A stretch of DNA of 64,000 nucleotides from Heracleum sosnowskyi. Taxonomy: Eukaryota; Streptophyta; Magnoliopsida; Apiales; Apiaceae. Below are positions 21,201 through 30,775 of the stretch, piece after piece (within the stretch, counting starts at the first letter, position 1; every line of letters begins with the position of its first letter). The stretch lies in contig CM061236.1 of NCBI GenBank assembly GCA_030848705.1, positions 140,772,574-140,836,573 on the forward strand. Reading direction: 5' to 3'. Under the pieces are notes generated by a model. It saw nothing but the letters and a program-made list of their open reading frames with translations, had not been told where the DNA came from and did no database searches. The translations under genes and the position numbers were made by a program.

Positions 21201-22619
21201 TTGTGGGCTTGATCCTTTCAGCTTCTTCTGTCTCTGATAGACTAACTCTTCTGCATTCCTCTTTTTCTTTGATGTAGGTGTAAGACCAACCAAGGAAGCA
21301 GTTGTAGATACCTTCTCCCAAGAATGTCCTCGAATCTGAGATGGAGAGGCTGGAGAGTCTGATATAGAGACAACTTTTGTTGTTGCATCAGGAATACTAA
21401 CATCAGGATTTGATGTCTGAATATCAGTATCCTTCATTTGCACTGTCAAAGGAATATGATACCTGCTCTTTGATAATTTCCTTTTCTTTTGTGGTTTTGA
21501 TGAAGGTACCACAGCTTTAGTAGCAGTATCAGCAACTTCCTTGTTCACATTCATCACAGAGGATATAGGTAAGTCATCCTCTGAATCACTTTCATCAATC
21601 AACCTTAACTTCCTTTTCACAGGAACATCCTTAACAACCTTATCAGCTTTCTTCACCAGGACCCCTTGTACACCCCCTTGTATCTTCTTTTTAGTGAGTG
21701 GTGTAGAGGAAAAATCCTTTGAACCTGATTGCCTTCCAGACACATCAGTTCTAGCTGATTTCTTTGATTTTACAACTAAAGTCTTTTGAGAGACAGTAGA
21801 GGTGGTTGTTAACTGTTTAGACTGTTTAGGTTGCATGCTTGTGTCAGGAACAAGGTGGGTTGGTCCTTGTACCATAGCATTAGAAAGTAGTCCATAACGA
21901 GTAGGCATTTTCTGATGTAAGAAAAACCTAACCTCATCAGGAATAACAACATTTCCTATAAAACCATTTGCCTTATCACTGTTGACTAAGGACTTAATAT
22001 TATTCTCAGTAATTCTACAGATTGGTAGAACTACATCATCCTCAAAAACAACATTAGGACAAAAGTGATTAAATATCAACTGTAAAAATCTAAGAAAACA
22101 GACAGAACCCAACTTATCTGATTTCCTATCATACCAAAGGCCAAGTGAAGGAGTGCCTTTGAGATATCTGAAAATTCTTTTTACTGCAATCAGATGTGGT
22201 TCTCTAGGTTTTGCTTGAAATCTTGCACATAGACAGGTTGCAAACATGATATCTGGTCTACTGGCAGTGAGATACAATAAAGAGCCAATCATTCCTCTGT
22301 AGTGAGTTACATCTACCTCTTCACCTTGATCAGGATCAAGTTTGGTAGCTGTAGCTATGGGAGTTGAAGCAGGAGTACTGTCTTGCATGTTAAACCTTGT
22401 CAGTAAATTCCTTGTGTATTTAGACTGATTAATAAAAATCCCTTCATCAGTCTGTTTAACTTGAAGACCCAGAAAGTAACTCATTTCTCCCATCATGCTC
22501 ATTTGATATCTTGTCTGCATAAGCTTGGAAAACTTTTCACACAGCTTATTGTTTGTTGACCCAAAAATGATATCATCAACATAAATCTGAACTAACAGCA
22601 ACTCCTTACCATGATTCAA
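18276..22619 (-). CDS. Fused frame: RT C-terminus joined to SIRE-type extra ORF (env-like position)
   Basis: An open frame of about 1,447 codons downstream of the RT stop. The first 175 residues are RT with YVDDIIFG and the start of RNase H. At about LGSVCFLRFLQLIFNHF it switches, in frame, into the additional 3' ORF typical of SIRE/Maximus elements. That part begins with a conserved FLQLIFNHFCPNV block and continues with lysine- and serine-rich stretches, about five repeats ending in TQEPxxQS (near 20890-21200 in DNA), an acidic DDDNSDDDSDDDNE run, a predicted coiled coil (SQVKSVVSEQTSIHHRID region) and a basic RGRGNRGRRGARRSRRGSS patch. No clear signal peptide or membrane segment is visible, so an envelope role is unsupported. 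The fusion implies deletion of the rest of RNase H and the N-terminus of the ORF. Confidence 0.8.
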   Translation of the reverse strand: MNHGKELLLVQIYVDDIIFGSTNNKLCEKFSKLMQTRYQMSMMGEMSYFLGLQVKQTDEGIFINQSKYTRNLLTRFNMQDSTPASTPIATATKLDPDQGEEVDVTHYRGMIGSLLYLTASRPDIMFATCLCARFQAKPREPHLIAVKRIFRYLKGTPSLGLWYDRKSDKLGSVCFLRFLQLIFNHFCPNVVFEDDVVLPICRITENNIKSLVNSDKANGFIGNVVIPDEVRFFLHQKMPTRYGLLSNAMVQGPTHLVPDTSMQPKQSKQLTTTSTVSQKTLVVKSKKSARTDVSGRQSGSKDFSSTPLTKKKIQGGVQGVLVKKADKVVKDVPVKRKLRLIDESDSEDDLPISSVMNVNKEVADTATKAVVPSSKPQKKRKLSKSRYHIPLTVQMKDTDIQTSNPDVSIPDATTKVVSISDSPASPSQIRGHSWEKVSTTASLVGLTPTSKKKRNAEELVYQRQKKLKGSSPQEPEFQSNSAATVDPATQEPLNQSLGEGLASGMVTQEPFSQRENEDINIPATQEPSSQSEDAGKATASVERLVANIVNEGSTQEPLAQSVEAASEPQAPQEPLVANTDARISNPDDVHPDVSGAPDNEPILIQPLRSRPIDHPISEPQDKLKGIAIPDPDITSDTDDDNSDDDSDDDNENRKEKEQLATALKISLGTNFGSSSTYMAGKAFTGKDQRQDFSTPSFDPAEAFRHNEWNNSWHQSDESISFSSAIEHAYNAVKSIENQDLKNHLKATTLLSKSLKSEIDSIKGSTEKVRTDIFNNFTKVPTTFQLRVVESQVKSVVSEQTSIHHRIDSLDTKVTEIQASLSLILQLLSNPDVKKGEKVIQTKCTPDLVLRNNDDGGDKAIQGETSDDVVMKTIQTSQSQTTQSTHVSDSGVKTVRTLVQSQILTEDQILTPGHGQILATIPEGDEDVIIDHPEDASNLFQKFSTKDGRIVTLYHTDKRVQQLFARKALSTASEEYPDLSHEEFLRLQRETMESYTAPARGRGNRGRRGARRSRRGSSTQTVPRQTRSRGLRIEEIPEPIQTLVVPDRSTFGDDGIVEEEPELRRKSSKSTLSNTNQIEDSNPDNIQDPDESEILQEVDLIILSTVVDCHNKEVDEEEEARRRDITRRTNKDFNLYLQRLKVSNKRQWRNSSRQESLLERSYAHEKEKYKKWKHISTLSCDTPINFQSGGIITSASSVVDLSDMARSKALWLKMFSNLKQLSSNSRGGIGHRDGEYLNMSYVDPYSLTEIGGTLTSENLNNLLAVDIVIDCHDGFEKKEKLLYFMKDGSVKILSIQDLLMKTTQELKYVHYLLRWKNQVYKEWSDMILSTIRRRLDGNSNFNGNYTPMYLNQRGQDVEMQRGTAVKEVNFGMTHLSLNPDGKEIAYLLLEEHSLQRNSIQNLRAAIYQINEEDEELRNLKERLIQILEEKEESLLSNFLKMNLFYHKV

Positions 22620-24974
22620 ATAAAATAGAGTTTAATCAATTGCACCTCTTTTGAATCCACTTTCCAGTAAGAATTGAGCTAAGGTTTCATACCATGCTCT
22701 TGGAGCTTGCTTTAGTCCATAAAGTGCCTTATCCAGTCTGTAGACATGATCTGGATATTTAGGATCAATGAAACCAGGAGGTTGTTCAACATAAACTTCT
22801 TCCTCCAGTTCACCATTTAAGAAAGCACTTTTAACATCCATCTGGAAAACCTTGAATTTCTTATGTGCTGCATAAGCAAGAAATATCCTGATGGCTTCTA
22901 GTCTTGCAACAGGAGCAAAAGTTTCATCATAGTCAATTCCCTCTTGTTGGGAATACCCCTTTGCAACTAGTCTAGCTTTGTTTCTGATAATGACTCCATC
23001 AGAATCAGTCTTGTTCTTGAAAATCCACTTTGTACCAACAATTGATCTATTCTTTGGTCTTGGTACCAGTTTCCAGACTTCATTCCTTTCAAATTCATTC
23101 AGTTCTTCTTGCATTGCAGTAACCCAATCAGCATCTTTAAGTGCATCTTCAACTTTCTTAGGCTCCTCCTTGGATAGAAAGTTATTATATAAACATTCAT
23201 TCTGAGTTGCACTTCTTGTTTGAACACCTGCATCAGGATCTCCAATTATCAAATCAGGAGTATGATCTTTAGTCCATTTCCTTGCTGATGTCAAATTGTT
23301 TCTTGAAGTAGATGCTCCCCCTGGATTGGTGTTATCTTGGTTGAAAGAATTTGATTGATTTGAAGCTCTCCCTGAATTATTGTTATGCCCTCCTGATGTG
23401 TTATCAGGATCTTCACTTGAATCAGTATCTGAAGAATTCTGTCCTGCTGATTGAGTTGACTCTGAACTTGTAGTTGAATGCCGTTGCTCCCCCTCAACAT
23501 TAGCACTACTAGTTGTATCACTATTGTTTGTATCATCAGTATTAGCACCATCAGTATCTGGTGTGTCATCAGGATTTGGTGACCCATCAGGATCTGATGT
23601 ATTGACAGGATCTGATTCACTTTCTTCAGGTTCCTTGGAAGCTTCATTTTCAAATAACAATCTATCATGCGAGTCTTCAATGATTCCAGTTATCTTCTTA
23701 TCATCAAAAGATACATGTATTGACTCCATGACAGTTCTTGTTCTCAAATTAAAAACTCTGAAGGCTCTGGATGTAGGATAACCTATGAATATTCCTTCAT
23801 CAGCCTTTGTTTCAAATTTCCCTAGCTGTTCAGGATGAGTTCTGAGAACAAAACATTTACAGCCAAACACATGCAAATGCTTCAGACTTGGTTTCTTCTC
23901 TTTGAGTGACTGATAAGGAGTGACACCATGCCTGTTTATCAATGTAAGATTTTGTGTATAGCATGCTGTGTTGACTGCTTCTGCCCAGAAATATGTAGGT
24001 AATTTAGCTTCTTCCAACATAGTTCTGCCAGCTTCAATAAGAGTTCTATTCTTCCTTTCTACTACTCCATTTTGCTGAGGTGTGCCAGGAGCAGAGAATT
24101 GTTGAATGATTCCTTTGTATTTGCAGAACTCTTCCATCTTTGAATTCTTAAATTCAGTACCATTATCACTTCTCAGAATCTTGACTTTGTACTTTGTGGT
24201 TGTCTCAATCATCCTCACATGATCCAACAGAACTTCAGGAGTTTCATCTTTTCTGTGCAGAAAATACACCCAGGTGAATCTAGAATATTCATCAACAATT
24301 ACAAGAGTGTACCTTTTCTTACTGATGGACATGATGTTGACTGGACCAAACAGATCAAGATGTAGCATGTGATATGGTTCTTCAATAGAGGATTCTGATT
24401 TACTCTGGAATGATGTCCTTCTTTGTTTTGCTTTTTGGCATGCATCACAGAGTCCATCAGGTGTATATAAGACATTAGGTAATCCTCTTACTAACTCTTT
24501 CTTAACCAACTCATTGATGTTGCTGAAGTTGAGATGAGAAAGCTTCTTGTGCCAATTCCAACTTTCATCTACTGAAGCTTTACTGATGAAACATGTAGGG
24601 GAGCCATCAGTATCTGAGAGAATGTTGGCTTCATATATGTTACCATGCCTGTAGCCAGTTAGTGCTATCTTCCCTGTTGCTTTACTGACTACTTCACAAT
24701 GTGTGGAATAGAAATTGACATGATAACCTCTGTCAGTGATTTGACTAATACTCAACAAATTGTGTTTTAGTCCCTTCACTAGAGCTACTTTTTCAATGAT
24801 GACATTTCCAATGATTATATTGCCATATCCCAAGGTTTGTCCAATGTTGCCATCTCCATAAGACACAGTTGGGCCAGCTTTTTCCTCATATTCTGATAAC
24901 AGGGCTTTGTTTCCAGTCATGTGCACAGAACATCCACTATCCATGACTAACACATTTTTCTTTTTACCCTGCAT
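22090..24974 (-). pseudogene. pol: Pol of the SIRE-type element (protease, integrase, reverse transcriptase), interrupted
   Basis: From ATG at 24974, in the same phase as gag. Aspartic protease motif MDSGCSVHMTG (about residue 11); gag_pre-integrase zinc motif (HKKLSHLNF ... CDACQKAK); integrase core with HLDLFGP, RSDNGTEF and NGVVERKNRT supplying the D, D and E (about residues 206, 268 and 303); a long SDPDG/NSS-rich linker; then reverse transcriptase from NEVWKLVPRPKN through QMDVKSAFLNGE and ALYGLKQAPRAWY. A single in-frame TAA at 22632-22634 stops translation in the middle of the RT; the frame then continues with LLVQIYVDDIIFG, so the catalytic YVDD lies downstream of the stop. RNase H breaks off after about WYDRKSDKLGSV (near 22100). 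The copy is therefore defective for reverse transcription and needs enzyme from a relative. Confidence 0.9.
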
Positions 24975-24989
24975 CAGAATAGAAACACA

Positions 24990-27302
24990 CTAGTTAGAAC
25001 ACTTAGGAACCCATACATGTTGGGTTCCTTTCTCATGCAATTTATTAATTTTAACAGCAGAAGACTTTTTGACTTTAGCAGTCCTGACAGGATTTACTCC
25101 ATCAGGATTTGCTTTGTCAGTATCAGTATTAACAAAAGCATGCTTCACTATGACATTTTCAGTTTTATCAGACTTTGTACTACTTTCAAACTTAGGCAAT
25201 GGATCATAAAAGTTATAGTACAAATCATGATACTCTTTACATGTATAAATAGAATGCCATAGACTACCACAATGAAAACAGGACTTCTGCGGTTTATAGA
25301 GTACTGATCTATTCCTAACATCAGACTTAGGAATATCAGTAATCTTCTTCTTACTCTTCTTACAATCAATAGCAAGATGATTAGAGTTACCACAGTTAAA
25401 ACAACACTTTCTAGGTGCATTTGGGATATATTTATAACCATTCTCTTTATTGATCCCAACTTTACCATTCCTGTTTCTCTTAACAGTAGCTTCCTTTTTC
25501 TTATCTGTAACCTCACAGATTTTCTCCTTAAGCTGTTTCTGAGACAATAGACCTACATTCTTAGTGACTTTGTTCATGACAGGTTTAGTCTTTATAATTT
25601 TAATTCCTTGACTAGAAGAAGATCCCTTTTCAAAAGTAGAATTGGAATCCTTACCAAAAACAAAATTAACAGGAGTAATCTTAGATTTGGTTGAGTCTAT
25701 AACATGTCTATAGGTCTTTGGACTGACTGTCTCATCAATGACAATTTTCTCTGCTAATTTCTTATCTTCATCTGACTTATATCCTAGACACTCTTTCCAA
25801 TTCTTAGAGGTATTAATCTCATGAAATTTCCTACCAGAGTCTGTCCAGGTTCTGATTTTCTCATTAGCAAATTCAAGTTCTTTTTCAAGGGAAGTACATT
25901 TAGATGTCATCTCTAAGTGCATGTGTTTAGCATTATCACATTCTTTTTGTACTTCTTGCATACGAGAAAATTCAGCTTCTAATATCTCATTCCTTTTTCT
26001 AAGGTCAGACATCTCAGATAAGATTCTAGTATTCTCAGCAGTTTGACTTCTAAAGCTAATATGTAATGACTTTAGAAAACGTCTTAACTCAGAAGCATTA
26101 TCAGTATCAAAATCAAAGATAGTATTTAGTACCTTATCATCAGGAGCAGCAGTTACATCAGCATTGGCCATTAACGCATAGTTGACTACCTCAGTATCAG
26201 ATTCTGAGGAAGAGTCCATCCAATCCTTGCTTGATGTGATGAGTGCCTTTGTCTTGTTACATTCAGAAGCAAAGTGACCCATACCATTACACTTGTAGCA
26301 TCTAACCTTTGACTTGTCAAATTTGCTACTCTTGTTGTCCTTCTTGATATACTTGTCTTTGTCTGCTTTGAAGGTCTTTTTCTGAAAGTTGCCTTGTCTT
26401 CTATTCTTCCTGAACTTCATCCTTCTGAAGTTTCTGACAATCATAGCAACCATCTCTTCCATGTCTGAATCAGAAGATTCATCACCAGTATTGGCATCAG
26501 GATTGCCATCAGTATCTGATGAAGAGTCGTCAGGATCTGACTCAGCTACTCTTGTTTTCCTTCTAGAGACCTCCATAGCTTTCCCTTTTGATTTTGCTTC
26601 TACATTCAAAGCAATTGACTTTGCCTTGCTGCTTTTCTTGTTCTTTCTCTGTTGAACTTCAAGATCATGAGTTCTTAGCATCCCATAGATCTCATCAAGA
26701 GACACAATGTTCAGATCATACTGGTGTCTAATGATTGAGGTCTGAGTATCCCATTCTTCAGGTAAAGCTCTAAGAAATTTGGTGTTTGAATCTTCAGTTT
26801 CATATACTTTGTCAACTAAGGATAAGCTGTTCAATAGTGTCAGGAATCTATCATATAGATCAGTCAGGCTCTCTTCAGGTCTTGCATCGAATTGCTCATA
26901 TTCTTGAATCAATAGAGCCCTTCTGTTTTTCTTGACAGATGCAGATCCCTGGCACTGAGTTTCCAAAGTATCCCAGATTTCTTTTGAAGACTTGCATGCA
27001 ATCACTCTGTTTGACATAACAGCATCAAGGCTATTATGCAAGATATTCTTTATCTTTGGTTCCCTGAGTACATGAGCTTTTTCTTCTGGAGTCCATTCAG
27101 CTTTAGCTTTGACCACATAATGTTCTGGTACTGTATCTGTTCGTTCTACGAACTTTGTTGGTATATATGGTCCATCACGAATCCTGTCCAAGTAGTCGGG
27201 ATCCATAGCCTCCAGGTACATCAACATCTTTACCCTCCATGTAGGATATTCTGATATCTTCAAGATGGGAATCTTCATGCTTTCATACTTGGTTGTCGAC
27301 AT
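24990..27302 (-). CDS. gag: Gag polyprotein of the SIRE-type element
   Basis: An intact 770-residue frame starting ATG at 27302, just inside the primer-binding site. Residues 1-225 form the DUF4219/UBN2-type capsid region (SEYPTWRVKMLMYL near the start, EIWDTLE near 110). A basic stretch follows, then a first CCHC zinc knuckle CYKCNGMGHFASEC near residue 331. A coiled-coil-like segment follows, then two more knuckles, CCFNCGNSNHLAIDC near 630 and CFHCGSLWHSIYTC near 672. Three knuckles and this length exceed the usual Copia Gag and fit SIRE/Maximus. Acidic SDPD, SDTDG and NPDG patches recur. It ends in TAG, and the following pol frame is in the same phase, so pol could be reached by stop-codon readthrough. 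It should form the virus-like particle and package the RNA. Confidence 0.93.
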   Translation of the reverse strand: MSTTKYESMKIPILKISEYPTWRVKMLMYLEAMDPDYLDRIRDGPYIPTKFVERTDTVPEHYVVKAKAEWTPEEKAHVLREPKIKNILHNSLDAVMSNRVIACKSSKEIWDTLETQCQGSASVKKNRRALLIQEYEQFDARPEESLTDLYDRFLTLLNSLSLVDKVYETEDSNTKFLRALPEEWDTQTSIIRHQYDLNIVSLDEIYGMLRTHDLEVQQRKNKKSSKAKSIALNVEAKSKGKAMEVSRRKTRVAESDPDDSSSDTDGNPDANTGDESSDSDMEEMVAMIVRNFRRMKFRKNRRQGNFQKKTFKADKDKYIKKDNKSSKFDKSKVRCYKCNGMGHFASECNKTKALITSSKDWMDSSSESDTEVVNYALMANADVTAAPDDKVLNTIFDFDTDNASELRRFLKSLHISFRSQTAENTRILSEMSDLRKRNEILEAEFSRMQEVQKECDNAKHMHLEMTSKCTSLEKELEFANEKIRTWTDSGRKFHEINTSKNWKECLGYKSDEDKKLAEKIVIDETVSPKTYRHVIDSTKSKITPVNFVFGKDSNSTFEKGSSSSQGIKIIKTKPVMNKVTKNVGLLSQKQLKEKICEVTDKKKEATVKRNRNGKVGINKENGYKYIPNAPRKCCFNCGNSNHLAIDCKKSKKKITDIPKSDVRNRSVLYKPQKSCFHCGSLWHSIYTCKEYHDLYYNFYDPLPKFESSTKSDKTENVIVKHAFVNTDTDKANPDGVNPVRTAKVKKSSAVKINKLHEKGTQHVWVPKCSN

Positions 27303-27338
27303 ATTTAGATCGTATCTGATTCAGAATTAAATCAGTTT

Positions 27339-27350
27339 GCTCTGATACCA
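27339..27350 (-). other. Primer-binding site (initiator Met-tRNA type)
   Basis: TGGTATCAGAGC on the minus strand, two bases inside the 5' LTR, the usual plant Copia site. Confidence 0.9.
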
Positions 27351-27352
27351 AT

Positions 27353-27952
27353 TGTTGCCCAGTAAATAACAATTGTAGAAGGGGGTTGAATACAATTGTA
27401 TAAGATTCTCGACTTTATATAACACAAATATGAAAGATCAATAACAATAACAATAACAGCTTTATTAACTTTGATATAAAACTGTTACAAACTCTCTTAA
27501 GAAATTCTGATGTTCTTAAGAGCTGCTAGCTTACAAAAACTCTCTCAAGAAATTCTGTTCTTAAGAGCTTCTCTCCGATTATGTTCTCTCTCTAATAAGT
27601 ACATAAATCGAAACCAAAACTGTGTTTATATAGTGCACACAGCTTCTCTATCAATAACAAGATAAGTCCTAATCATAACAAAGATAGAAACATATCTTTA
27701 ATCGATAGCTGCATTCTACAAACCAGGAACAAACTTCCATGTTTATCTAGACTCCAAATATAACTCGAAGTAGGAATCCTGATCAGCTTCAAGTCCTGAT
27801 GATCAAACCTGATCATAGTCTGAGTAGGAATCCTGATGATCAATAAGATACTGACGCTTGATCAAATACTGATGACCATGCAATACTGATGACGTCAGCA
27901 ATCCTGATCAGTTGAGTCTAGCTTCTGACAATCATTGAATTCTGATCTAACA
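27353..27952 (-). repeat. 5' LTR of the SIRE-type element
   Basis: 600 bp, reads the same as the 3' LTR. Followed on the minus strand by two bases and the TGGTATCAGAGC primer-binding site. Confidence 0.95.
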
Positions 27953-27957
27953 ACTTA

Positions 27958-27992
27958 ATAAAACAAATCTAGAATAAATTCGACATGAATTT
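27958..27992 (-). repeat. Inverted LTR fragment of the second SIRE-like family, part 2
   Basis: Resumes the LTR complement after the SIRE insertion (AAAACAAATCTAGAATAAA, then ATTCGACATGAATTTAT) and then switches to plus-strand internal sequence of the same family. The shared bases ATGAATTTAT mark the junction. Confidence 0.8.
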
Positions 27993-29235
27993 ATTGAACT
28001 TTGCCATAGGGCCATGGCACGTTGTACTGAGTCAAGCACACTCTCATTACTCACAATGGGAGAAAACAATTTCATTAGATGAAACTCAGGACACAGTGAA
28101 AGCAGAGCACCTGCAACTGGTTACAGTGCCTACCATTGTTACGGTAGAAGTGCCTTCATAGGCATCTGAGGGAAAATTTGATTCTTTGCCAAATCAAATA
28201 GAATCATTTTCTCCCATCCCAGAGTGAACACCTCTGGCTCCCTAAGGGATTTTCCACTCGCAGATTTATCTGGAGAAAGTGGAAGGCAACTTGGTCAGTC
28301 TATCACTGAAGCAATTCAGATTTCAAATCCAAGTGATTTGCTAGACATGATTGAGGATCGGGATTTGCGAACTCCCATTGCACCACCACTGACCTCTCTT
28401 GAAGAGGCTAGGGTGAGTTTCAATGCAGGTACTGATCAAAAAGGAGCAAACAGACAGCTAATGTTGAGTGATAACAGTTAAACACTGAGTGAAACACATG
28501 CACGTGAGATGAGTGATACACTTACAGGAGAAATTCAAGTGAGTGCACACACAGACACATACACTGCAATGTAGTTAGCTCACATAGCTGATCTACAGGA
28601 ACATATATTCAAAACCCAGGCTGATAAAGAAATTTTGCAAGCACAAGTGGTTGAACGGTCTTCTTCTTCCACCTCTGTCAACAATCAGCTGGGACTACTC
28701 AATGAAATCTTGAAGACAAAGTTACTACCCAAGATCAACTCCATCAACTATCTCAACTCCTACTGGCTTCAGATACTCATAAAGTGAAATCTGTAGAGAA
28801 TTCCTCAACTAAGGGGGAGAAGTTTCTCAGGGGGAGAAGTTCCTAGACAAGTTTCTACAGAAGTTTGGGGAGAAGTTTCTGTTTCTAAGGGGAAGAAGTT
28901 TCTAGAGACTTGTGAAGCTAGTAAAAGGGGAGCTGAAAAAGATATAAAAGGAAAAGGAGGAGTTTCAGGGGAGTAAAGGTAATTAGCTCTGTTTTGTAAA
29001 TGTTATATGTATAGAGCTTAGGTAAATCAAGACAGGTTAAATGTTATCATATGTTCAGTCTAGAGGAACACCTGTCTTGCATTTATCTTTACTGGTGAAA
29101 TCTGGAAATGTCATATTTGATCCAGAACTTTCTAGTATTTACTTAGGCTTAGGAGTCTTATCTTTTTCTTGGTTTTAGTTGAGTGATCCTCTAGGTATTT
29201 GGTTGTTATTCTCTAACAAACAAATAGGGGGAGAT
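27985..29235 (+). mobile_element. Duplicated 3' internal region of the second SIRE-like family (copy 1)
   Basis: Nearly identical to 35328-36579, with only a few substitutions seen. Carries the decayed extra-ORF remnant and ends in the AAATAGGGGGAGAT polypurine tract before LTR 1. In this copy the remnant frame (28208-28481) has a TAA where copy 2 has CAA. Confidence 0.85.
28208..28770 (+). pseudogene. Extra-ORF remnant, copy 1
   Basis: Same sequence as 35552-36110 with a handful of substitutions. One of these changes CAA to TAA at about 28479-28481 and shortens the frame. No ATG start. Confidence 0.6.
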
Positions 29236-30676
29236 TGAAAGGCATATGCTATAGCCTATTTGTAATTCGAGGATTCTACTCAACTTAAACTAGAATGTAA
29301 TAAGTAGATATTAGATTAATTATCACAGTCATAGGAATCTCAGAAGATCATATCTGTCAGAAGAATACATATTAAAGTCACTCTACAGATTTGAAGATAT
29401 ACTACATTGAAAGAAGTTCAATTATTTGTTCAAGCCTCAGTGAAGTCTTCAAAGATGTGGATTTATTAAAGTGACAGAGGTTTCAGATTTGTGATAGCAA
29501 ATGTACAGGTTACAAAGATTGATCAACAGTCAAAAGCAGACAATGGACCACAGCTTAAAGTCAAGATGAAGAACAGACATTGAAGTTAGTCATTTATGAA
29601 CCAGACAGTGCATCAAATGACAACCTCAGACAATGGATTTTATTCATCAAGTTCAAGTGGTTCTAGAAGTGGTTTTGCTATCTATTAATAATTTAAATTC
29701 TCTCTTAAATTAGTTATTAATTTATTTATTAAATTAATTCTTCAAGAATTAATTTAACATATAAATTAAATAATTAATTTATTGAATAAATTAATTCATC
29801 AGAATTAATTTATGAAATAAATTAATTAAGTAATTAATTTATTGAATAAATTAATTCATCAGAATTAATTTATGAAATTAATTAAGTATTAGAATTAATT
29901 TAAAGAAGAATTAGAATTTAATTTAGAATTCTTAATTAAAATAAGCCTGGAATGACTACCCCGGATAGTCATACCGGTAGTCATCCCGGTAGTCATCCAA
30001 GCTTATTTTAATTAATTCTAATTAAATTGTCTTAAATTCACATAGTCATTGCAAGCCATTTGATAGTCATACAAGGCAATTTGATAGTCATTCCAGGCTT
30101 AAAAATAGTCTTTTTTAGACTATTTTGATAGTCATTCCTAGTGGAATGAAAAGCAAGAAACGTGCAGGCTTGTCAAGTGGATTAAAGTACAAAAGGAAAG
30201 AAAAGCACAGAAGAAAAGATACTGAACATTATATTCATCAAGAACATCTTCTGTCAACAAAAGAAAAGAAACTGCCGTGCTAATTTCTTCAGTGAATAAA
30301 TTCTAGAAAATCTTGGTGTCAAATCTAAACCACTAGAATTCATTTACTTGTACTGCTTTGACTATCTAGCGGATTTTTATCCCTAGAACGTATCTCAAAT
30401 TATCAAATATTGTTATATCTTTTTATTACAAAAATAGATAAATTCATGTCGAATTTATTCTAGATTTGTTTTAATTAGTTTGAGATCCAATCTTGTAATC
30501 AGTATCATATTTGTAACACCCTTCAAGTTTAATATAGTTTTATTTAACTTGAATTCTGTTTCATTTATTTCCGCCATAATTTGTTCTTAAATTGTTTGAT
30601 TCTAAACAGAACAAATTCGATAAAACGGTATAGTTTGTATTCAACCCCCCTTCTACAAACTTATCAGGACCTAACA
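29236..30676 (+). repeat. LTR 1 of the second SIRE-like family
   Basis: 1,441 bp, TGAAAGGC...GACCTAACA, preceded by a polypurine tract and followed by the primer-binding site. Contains about 2.5 copies of a 60-bp AT-rich repeat (29761-29880), a long hairpin with TAGTCAT repeats (29932-30015) and a perfect 10-bp inverted repeat AAAATAGTCT/AGACTATTTT (30102-30126). Confidence 0.85.
29932..30015. repeat. Long inverted repeat with TAGTCAT units in LTR 1
   Basis: Arms TTAATTAAAATAAGC...ATGACTACC and GGTAGTCAT...GCTTATTTTAATTAA enclose ATAGTCATACCGGTAGTCAT-type repeats. The same structure lies in LTR 2 at about 37393-37490. Confidence 0.8.
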
Positions 30677-30775
30677 ATTGGCATCAGAGCCTTTTGATTG
30701 ATATACAAATCAAAGATCCAATTGTTTGAGATTTTTTTTTACTCTGAAATTTTTATTTTTCTAAAAATCTCAAAA

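Larger units (their letters stand above)
17567..27952 (-). mobile_element. SIRE/Maximus-type Copia retrotransposon, full length, recently inserted
   Basis: 10,386 bp with two 600-bp LTRs (17567-18166 and 27353-27952) in which I found no difference, and a 5-bp target duplication ACTTA (17562-17566 and 27953-27957). The primer-binding site is TGGTATCAGAGC on the minus strand (27339-27350), complementary to initiator methionine tRNA. The polypurine tract is GATTGGGGGAGAT next to the 3' LTR (18167-18180). Order on the minus strand: LTR, gag, protease, integrase, reverse transcriptase, truncated RNase H fused to an extra ORF, LTR. The extra 3' ORF and three Gag zinc knuckles place it in the SIRE/Maximus lineage. 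It is inserted in an older inverted LTR. Confidence 0.95.

Noticed and set aside
19088..26655. Several 60-130 codon open frames on both strands within the SIRE-type element (e.g. near 20423-20781, 21541-21789, 23291-23781, 25148-25516)
   Set aside because: All overlap gag, pol or the extra ORF in other frames and show repetitive, low-complexity translations, so they are shadows.
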